NCBI GenBank assembly: GCA_003221435.1
Contig: QHRS01000089.1
Location: 1-12,454, forward strand
Length of the DNA: 12,454 nt
Origin: Candidatus Rokuibacteriota bacterium
Lineage (GTDB): Bacteria > Methylomirabilota > Methylomirabilia > Rokubacteriales > CSP1-6
Reading direction: 5' to 3'
The translations under genes and the position numbers were made by a program. A model generated the notes under the pieces. It was not told the origin of the DNA, did not search any database, and was given only the letters and a program-made list of their open reading frames with translations. Numbering within the stretch: the stretch's first letter is position 1; each line of letters starts with the position of its first letter. Shown here piece by piece: positions 8,365 to 12,454 of the stretch.

Positions 8365-8441
8365 GCGCCGGCTTCGCCGGCGCAATCTCGATTCTGAGGG
8401 GAGGTTCGGAGGGGACCGTCGAGACCCCCTTCCACGGTCTA
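8365..8441. repeat. Gene-end GC-rich repeat, copy 1
   Basis: About 77 bases. On the plus strand it starts with a perfect 8-bp hairpin (GCGCCGGC, loop TTC, GCCGGCGC, 8365-8383), passes through ATTCTGAGGGGAGGTTCGGA, and ends CCCCCTTCCACGGTCTA. It is followed directly by copy 2 in the same orientation. Within it GACCGT and ACGGTC form a second inverted pair. No coding function is apparent. Confidence 0.7.
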
Positions 8442-8514
8442 GCGCCGGCTTTGCCGGAGCAATGGCAATTCTGGGGGAGGTTCAGGAGCCGCCCAGGCGC
8501 CCTTCGATGGTCTA
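8442..8514. repeat. Gene-end GC-rich repeat, copy 2, abutting the stop codon of the second MBL gene
   Basis: About 73 bases, in tandem with copy 1. It starts GCGCCGGCTTTGCCGGAGC, where one base change breaks the hairpin seen in copy 1, continues ATTCTGGGGGAGGTTC, and ends CCCTTCGATGGTCTA. The last CTA is the complement of the TAG that ends the minus-strand MBL gene. Between 8280 and 8364, a further GC-rich stretch ending CCCTTCGGAATAGCT may be a decayed extra copy; this is weak. Confidence 0.7.
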
Positions 8515-9519
8515 CGGCGCGAAACTCTCGAAGTACTTCAGCACCACGACCCGGCTCGTCGGCGATTCCTGCTTGATGTCCTTGACGATGATGTCGAGGT
8601 TGCCGCCGTCGCCGAGCACGTCGCGGAGATCCTGGGGCGGGTCTGTGATCGGCTTCTCCCAGTTGTCCCAGTGGGTCGGCAGGATCACGGGAGGATGGTT
8701 GATGGCCTTCAGCAGGCGTGGGGTGAAGGCCGCCACCTGCCGGCCGCCGAGCGGCGCGAAGAGCGCGACGTCGGGTCTCAGCCCCCCGATCGCGCGCTCG
8801 ATGAAGTTGGCGGTGCTCGTGAGGAAAACGCTGAACTTGCCGCCGATCGTGAGCATGTAGACCAGGCTGTCGCCCTCAGGCATGTCCATGATCGTGGCTG
8901 GGATCGGGGGCACGGACGTGAACCGGCCGGGGATCGGCACCTTCTTGGTGGGCTGGAGCGAGTGGAGACTCGGGAACACTTCGATCGTGTATCCATCGAA
9001 CTGCAGGAACTCGCCGCCCTTGCAGGGGACCAGCTTGGCGTCGGGCAGACCGTAGGCGCGCAGCATGTTGATGTGGGACTCTGAGCCGATCACCATCGCG
9101 TCGGTCTTTTTCGCGATGTACGGGACGTCGGCGATGTGATCGTAGTGCCCGTGGCCGATCAGGATGTGGTCGGCGCGTGTGACGTGCTGGTCGATGAGCG
9201 CCTCTTCGACCGTCGGCCGCGTCTTCGGATCGAACTTGCCGGAGAACAGTCCCGCGTTGGTCCGGCTCAGCCAGGGGTCGAGGAGGATGGTCTTCTTCCC
9301 GAATGTGATTTCCCAGCCGTCGGTCCCGAGCCATTTGAAGTTGACGCCGACCGAGCCTGGCCCTCCGTTCTTCGCGGCCGTCTCGGCGCCCTCCGCCACG
9401 CCGGGCAGGACCCAGCGCCTTCCGACGTCGAGCGCCGCCGCCGCGCCGGCGACGAGAGCCGTGCCGAGGAAACTACGGCGTGAAACGGCCCGGAACGAGA
9501 GTGGATCGACGACGCACAT
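8512..9519 (-). CDS. Tat-exported MBL-fold protein with an altered metal site
   Basis: 335 residues. The Tat signal is at 13-30 (SRRSFLGTALVAGAAAAL). Fold motifs follow: DPWLSR at 81-86; GHGHYDH with H123, H125, D127 and H128; SLHS with H186; and LPTHWDNW with H283. This places it among the UlaG-like or NAPE-phospholipase-D-like MBL proteins. At the position where the fold usually has a GD aspartate bridging the two metals, the sequence reads FLTSTANF (residues 232-239), with no aspartate. It may bind a single metal or have changed activity. The ATG at 9519 has AAGGAGG five bases upstream, a firm start. The gene is divergent from the GntR gene. It is a distant relative, not a close copy, of the MBL protein at 4556-5557. 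Confidence 0.87.
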   Translation of the reverse strand: MCVVDPLSFRAVSRRSFLGTALVAGAAAALDVGRRWVLPGVAEGAETAAKNGGPGSVGVNFKWLGTDGWEITFGKKTILLDPWLSRTNAGLFSGKFDPKTRPTVEEALIDQHVTRADHILIGHGHYDHIADVPYIAKKTDAMVIGSESHINMLRAYGLPDAKLVPCKGGEFLQFDGYTIEVFPSLHSLQPTKKVPIPGRFTSVPPIPATIMDMPEGDSLVYMLTIGGKFSVFLTSTANFIERAIGGLRPDVALFAPLGGRQVAAFTPRLLKAINHPPVILPTHWDNWEKPITDPPQDLRDVLGDGGNLDIIVKDIKQESPTSRVVVLKYFESFAP

Positions 9520-9708
9520 GGACGCCTCCTTGAGGTGACGATGACGTTTCGGCGGCCAGCTTCCCCTCTCTCACCAGACGAGCCTGCCGAGCGGAGAATG
9601 GTACGGGGTGGAGTCTCGGCTGCCACTTCTCGGTTTGTCAAGCCTCAGAGCGCGCCGGGGGCGAGGGAAAGCGCATGGTGTGAGCGCGGCCAGACTGTCC
9701 AGCGTTGA

Positions 9709-9730
9709 GTGTACCACTAAAATAGTACAC
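9709..9730. promoter_or_regulatory. Inverted-repeat operator A of the GntR promoter
   Basis: GTGTACCACT, two bases, AATAGTACAC: 10-base arms that match at 8 of 10 positions, with perfect GTGTAC/GTACAC ends. This fits the GT-n-TA ... TA-n-AC pattern known for GntR-family operators. It ends one base before the -35 box of the GntR promoter. Confidence 0.65.
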
Positions 9731-9731
9731 C

Positions 9732-9760
9732 TTGACGAAATTGATCTAGTGTACTATTGT
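9732..9760 (+). promoter_or_regulatory. Promoter of the GntR gene, -10 region covered by operator half-site
   Basis: TTGACG (9732-9737), a 17-base spacer, then TATTGT (9755-9760). The half-site GTGTACTATT (9749-9758) overlaps the -10 box and is the exact reverse complement of AATAGTACAC at 9721-9730, so the -35 box is enclosed by a 10-bp perfect inverted repeat with an 18-base interior. Start of transcription is expected near 9767. Binding by the GntR protein itself (autoregulation) is inferred. Confidence 0.7.
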
Positions 9761-9784
9761 GGGTCATACAGTATGAAGGTCGCG

Positions 9785-10939
9785 ATGACCCTCAAGATCG
9801 ACGGGCACAGCCCGATCCCGATCCGCCGGCAACTGACGGAGCAGCTCAAGCACGTCATCGAGCGCGGCGGCGTCGCGCGCGACCAAGCCCTGCCCAGCAT
9901 TCGGGAGCTGGCCGGCTTCCTCGGCATCAATCCGAACACGGTCGCGCGCGCCGTCGAGGATCTCAAGCAGAGCGGATACGTGGAGGCGCGGCGGGGGAAA
10001 GGCGTGTTCGTGGCCTCGGCACCGCCCGTCCGCCCTGCCCCTCACCTCCGCGAGAGCTTCTTACACGATACGGTGATCCGGGCGGCGGCCCTTGGGATGA
10101 CCGCCGACGACGTGTCGGTGGGCGTTTTGAGCGTGGCCAGCGTTCGGCCCGCCGCCGTCCAGGGGGCCGTCGAGATCCTCCTCGTGGAATGCAGCCCGCC
10201 GGAGCTCGACTTCTTTGCCCGGCAACTCGAGGCCCACCTCCCGGTCCGTGTCGACAAGGTGCTCCTCGGCGAGCTGGCCGCGGTCACGCGGCGCCAGAAG
10301 CACGCCGGTCGGTGGCGGGCAGCGGTCACGAGCTTCTGCCATCTCCCGAAGGTGGAGCGGCTCCTGAGCGGTCATGGGGTTCCGGTGATCGCGCTCCTCG
10401 CCGAGGCGCATCTCGAGACCCTCCACCGTCTGGCCCAGCTCCCGTCGGGGACGCGGGTGGGCGTGGCCGCCGCCGCCGCCGAGACGGCCCACAATCTGGA
10501 GCACTCGATCGCGAACGCCGGCCTGCCAAACATCACGCTGGCCGGAGCGTGCCCCGCCGAGGGGGCCGCCCTCGGTCGTCTGGTGCGGCGAGTGGACGTC
10601 ATCGTCTGCTCCACCTCAGCGGCCGAGCGGGTCCGGGGGCTCGCGGGCGACGCCGTGCAGGTGATGATCGACGACCGGGCCCTGGACCAGCGGGCGATCG
10701 AAATGCTCGCGGCCCTCCTGGTGCGCAACCCGGCGACAGGCCGGCGGCAGCTCCGCCCGCCGGCCAGCGGCGCCCGGGCCCTCGTCCATCCAACGGGCGC
10801 ACACGGCGACGGGGCGCGGCGCGGAGCAACGGGGCGGGGGAAGCGACAATTACCCTACCGGACCGTGAAGGACAACGGGCAGGTTGCCGCCGTGGGCCGC
10901 AACGTGAAAGGCCGCGGAAGCGACACGAGTTCGACCTGA
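9785..10939 (+). CDS. GntR-family transcriptional regulator
   Basis: 384 residues. The N-terminal winged helix-turn-helix is typical of GntR proteins: IPIRRQLTEQLKHVIERG at residues 11-28, LPSIRELAGFLGINPNTVARAVEDL, then GYVEARRGKGVFVAS. The following domain has an alternating alpha/beta pattern (EILLVECSPPELDFFARQLE; DVIVCSTS) like the periplasmic-binding-protein-like effector domain in some GntR proteins; its ligand is unknown. The ATG at 9785 is favoured because GAAGG lies five to nine bases before it; the ATG at 9773 is possible but would leave an almost leaderless message. The last 65 or so residues are rich in R and G and look unlike a folded domain, which may mean a rearranged 3' end. 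The stop TGA (10937-10939) sits in the same region where the desaturase frame begins, so both genes are on one transcript. Confidence 0.88.
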   Translation: MTLKIDGHSPIPIRRQLTEQLKHVIERGGVARDQALPSIRELAGFLGINPNTVARAVEDLKQSGYVEARRGKGVFVASAPPVRPAPHLRESFLHDTVIRAAALGMTADDVSVGVLSVASVRPAAVQGAVEILLVECSPPELDFFARQLEAHLPVRVDKVLLGELAAVTRRQKHAGRWRAAVTSFCHLPKVERLLSGHGVPVIALLAEAHLETLHRLAQLPSGTRVGVAAAAAETAHNLEHSIANAGLPNITLAGACPAEGAALGRLVRRVDVIVCSTSAAERVRGLAGDAVQVMIDDRALDQRAIEMLAALLVRNPATGRRQLRPPASGARALVHPTGAHGDGARRGATGRGKRQLPYRTVKDNGQVAAVGRNVKGRGSDTSST

Positions 10940-10959
10940 GCCCCGCGACCGAGCCGGCC

Positions 10960-12054
10960 ATTCGAGTTGCGGCATCCAGAAGAAGGCCGAAATTCGGGAA
11001 CGACAATGCCTTCCAGCTCGAGCTCCGGCGACGGGTCGAAGAGTATTTCCGAACCACCGGCCGGCGACAACGCGACTGTTGGCAGATGTACTTGAAGACG
11101 ACCATCCTCGTTACCAGCCTCGCCGCTTCGTATGTGTTGTTGGTGTTCGAGGTCCAGACTTGGTGGCACGGCGTGCTGATGGCTACGCTGCTCGGGCTGT
11201 CCGCTGCCGGGATCGGGTTCAATGTTCAGCACGACGGAGGCCATCAGGCCTATTCGAACTACGCCTGGGTCAACAAACTTATGGCGATGACGCTCGAGTT
11301 GATCGGGGGGAGTTCCTACCTGTGGCGCTGGAAGCACGTCGTGCTCCATCACACATACGTCAATATCACGGGCCACGACACCGACATCGACCTCGGCATC
11401 CTCGGACGGTTGACCCCCCAACAAAAGCGACTCGCGTATCACCAGTGGCAGGCCTTCTACCTCTGGCCGCTCTACGGATTGCTGGCCATCAAGTGGCAGC
11501 TTGTTGATGATTTCCTAAAGCTCATCCGCGGCCGGATCGGTACGCAACGATTCCCTCGCCCCAACGGGCGGGAGCTGGCAATTTTCTTTGCCGGCAAAGC
11601 GATCTTCTTCACCGTGGCCTTCGGAATTCCGCTTCGGTTTCATTCCGTTGGGGCTGTCCTGATCTACTATGTGATCGCCGGGCTGGTCACGGGAACCGTG
11701 CTGAGCGTCGTGTTCCAGGTGGCGCACTGCGTGGAGGAGGCGGAGTTTCCGCTGCCCCTGGAGGAAACCGGGCGTATCGAGCGCGCGTGGGCCGTCCATC
11801 AGGCGGAGACCACAGTGGACTTCGCTCGGCGCAGCCGAATTGTCGCGTGGCTCCTTGGCGGATTGAACTTTCAGATCGAACACCACCTGTTTCCACGGAT
11901 CAGTCACGTGAATTACCCGGCTATTTCTAGGATCGTGGAAGAGACATGTCGCGACTTCGGGATCAAATACGTGGAGCACACGTCATTCCGGGCAGGCATG
12001 GCGTCGCACTTCCGGTGGTTGCGCCGGATGGGGATGCCGAGTGCGACCGGATGA
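10960..12054 (+). CDS. Membrane fatty-acid desaturase
   Basis: Membrane di-iron desaturase (FA_desaturase family; acyl-CoA or acyl-lipid type, no cytochrome b5 domain). The three histidine boxes are intact: HDGGH (11230-11244), HVVLHH (11335-11352) and QIEHH (11872-11886). Four or so hydrophobic helices lie between them, for example TTILVTSLAASYVLLVF and AIFFTVAFGIPL. It should add a double bond to fatty-acyl chains with electrons from a ferredoxin or similar donor. Family-like sequence (KFGNDNAFQLELRRRVEEYF) begins near 10990, but no ATG, GTG or TTG occurs in frame from about 10720 to the ATG at 11086, which would cut off conserved residues. The start given is an ATT at 10960; a CTG at 10936, overlapping the GntR stop as CTGA, is another option. 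By eye the gene is less GC-rich than its neighbours. Confidence 0.85.
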   Translation: MRVAASRRRPKFGNDNAFQLELRRRVEEYFRTTGRRQRDCWQMYLKTTILVTSLAASYVLLVFEVQTWWHGVLMATLLGLSAAGIGFNVQHDGGHQAYSNYAWVNKLMAMTLELIGGSSYLWRWKHVVLHHTYVNITGHDTDIDLGILGRLTPQQKRLAYHQWQAFYLWPLYGLLAIKWQLVDDFLKLIRGRIGTQRFPRPNGRELAIFFAGKAIFFTVAFGIPLRFHSVGAVLIYYVIAGLVTGTVLSVVFQVAHCVEEAEFPLPLEETGRIERAWAVHQAETTVDFARRSRIVAWLLGGLNFQIEHHLFPRISHVNYPAISRIVEETCRDFGIKYVEHTSFRAGMASHFRWLRRMGMPSATG

Positions 12055-12379
12055 CCATGACCCGTACGGCGGCGGCATTCACCATCACTTCCTCACTTCC
12101 GCCGTCGCGTGCCGTGCCGGCCGCCGGCACTCCGACGCCCAGCCCTACATGGCATCCGCCGAGGACTATATGTTTTATACTTAACATACTTGTTCTATAA
12201 TTGACCGTGTGATATATGTCAGGCGACGCGACGGGGCACCGCAACGCGGCGCGCCTGGAAGAAGGAGGAGGGCAACCGGCCGGCTGGCCGCCATCGTCAT
12301 GAGAGGCGGAAGGGGCCCGAGGTTCTCCACGTCGTGTAGACCATGAGCCAGCAGGCTCGGACCCAGGAGGGTTCACGCA
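12055..12379. other. Intergenic region between desaturase and RRM gene
   Basis: No gene of its own was found. The first 90 bases are GC-rich and include the inverted repeat GTGCCGGCCGCCGGCAC (12114-12130), which could end desaturase transcription although no T-run follows. An AT-rich island at 12165-12220 holds the RRM promoter. A GC-rich leader follows up to the RRM start codon. Confidence 0.6.
12173..12201 (+). promoter_or_regulatory. Likely promoter of the RRM gene
   Basis: TATAAT is perfect at 12196-12201. A -35 box with the right 17-base spacing reads TTTATA (12173-12178), four of six matches to consensus. The surrounding AT-rich block stands out from the GC-rich window. A transcript would start near 12208, leaving about 170 bases before the ATG. 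A small inverted pair ATGTT/AACAT overlaps the -35 region. Confidence 0.6.
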
Positions 12380-12454
12380 ATGGCGCACAAGCTCTTTGTC
12401 GGTAGCCTATCGTTTTCCACGTCCTCGGAAGGTCTCCGGACGCTTTTTGCCGAA
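12380..12454 (+). CDS. RRM-type RNA-binding protein, 5' end only
   Basis: The first 25 codons before the window ends. After MAHK comes LFVGSLSF, the RNP2 strand of an RNA recognition motif, then STSSEGLRTLFAE, the first helix. This is the standard start of small bacterial single-RRM proteins of about 80-120 residues, which bind single-stranded RNA in the cytoplasm and in cyanobacteria are often cold-induced. AGGAGG lies at 12365-12370, nine bases before the ATG. The rest of the protein is outside the window, so length and the RNP1 motif cannot be checked. Confidence 0.8.
   Translation, partial: MAHKLFVGSLSFSTSSEGLRTLFAE

Noticed and set aside
9636..9641. TTGACA on the minus strand as a promoter for the second MBL gene
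   Set aside because: At 17 or 18 bases spacing the -10 would read CGAGAC or GAGACT, too poor a match to call.
9757..10935. N-terminal 390 or so codons of the frame that contains the desaturase
   Set aside because: This is the shadow of the GntR gene in another frame: low-complexity R/G/P-rich sequence, whereas the GntR frame encodes a clear winged helix.
12153..12186. Short plus-strand frame starting ATGGCATCC before the RRM gene
   Set aside because: Only about ten codons, no ribosome binding site, and it overlaps the AT-rich promoter block.
1..12454. CRISPR arrays, tRNA or rRNA genes, insertion sequences, toxin-antitoxin or phage-defence genes
   Set aside because: No regularly spaced identical repeats, no RNA-gene-like sequence and no transposase or defence domains were recognised on either strand.

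Overview
The window is high-GC bacterial chromosomal DNA and reads as a sparse set of exported or membrane proteins. Three features suggest an uncultured soil or sediment lineage of the Rokubacteria/Methylomirabilota type: the ABC solute-binding protein family, the many twin-arginine (Tat) signals and the GC-rich repeats at gene ends. That placement is an impression from family resemblance; the window holds no taxonomic marker. No tRNA, rRNA, CRISPR array, transposase or phage gene was seen.

Layout. From 27 to about 4447, minus strand: a carbohydrate-type ABC importer in the order solute-binding protein, MalF-like permease, MalG-like permease. It is preceded by a Tat-exported protein with an HD-like histidine pattern. 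The binding-protein gene is damaged: it is fused in frame to the upstream gene and is broken near 2436, where a short central segment is missing. From 4556 to 8209, minus strand: a Sec-exported metallo-beta-lactamase (MBL) fold protein, a HupE/UreJ-type membrane protein with a large extracytoplasmic N-terminal domain, and a RimK-like ATP-grasp ligase with a textbook promoter. From 8512 to 9519, minus strand: a second MBL-fold protein, Tat-exported, which seems to lack one metal-ligand aspartate. Imperfect GC-rich repeats lie directly behind the stop codons of the ATP-grasp gene and of this second MBL gene.

From 9709 to 12054, plus strand: a GntR-family regulator whose promoter carries inverted GTGTAC/GTACAC operator half-sites, followed without a gap by a membrane fatty-acid desaturase of the acyl-CoA/acyl-lipid type. 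The desaturase reading frame has no ATG, GTG or TTG upstream of its conserved N-terminus. At the right edge, a promoter and a leader of about 170 nt precede the first 25 codons of an RRM-type RNA-binding protein.

How the parts may work together (inference): the importer genes form one transcription unit that is probably non-functional for binding, unless the two lesions are assembly errors. The GntR gene and the desaturase look like an autoregulated membrane-lipid unit. An RRM protein with a long leader next to a desaturase recalls cold or membrane-stress adaptation, but nothing in the sequence proves a link. No clearly new multi-gene system was recognised. The most notable points are the gene-end repeats, the operator array, the missing desaturase start codon and the double lesion in the binding-protein gene.
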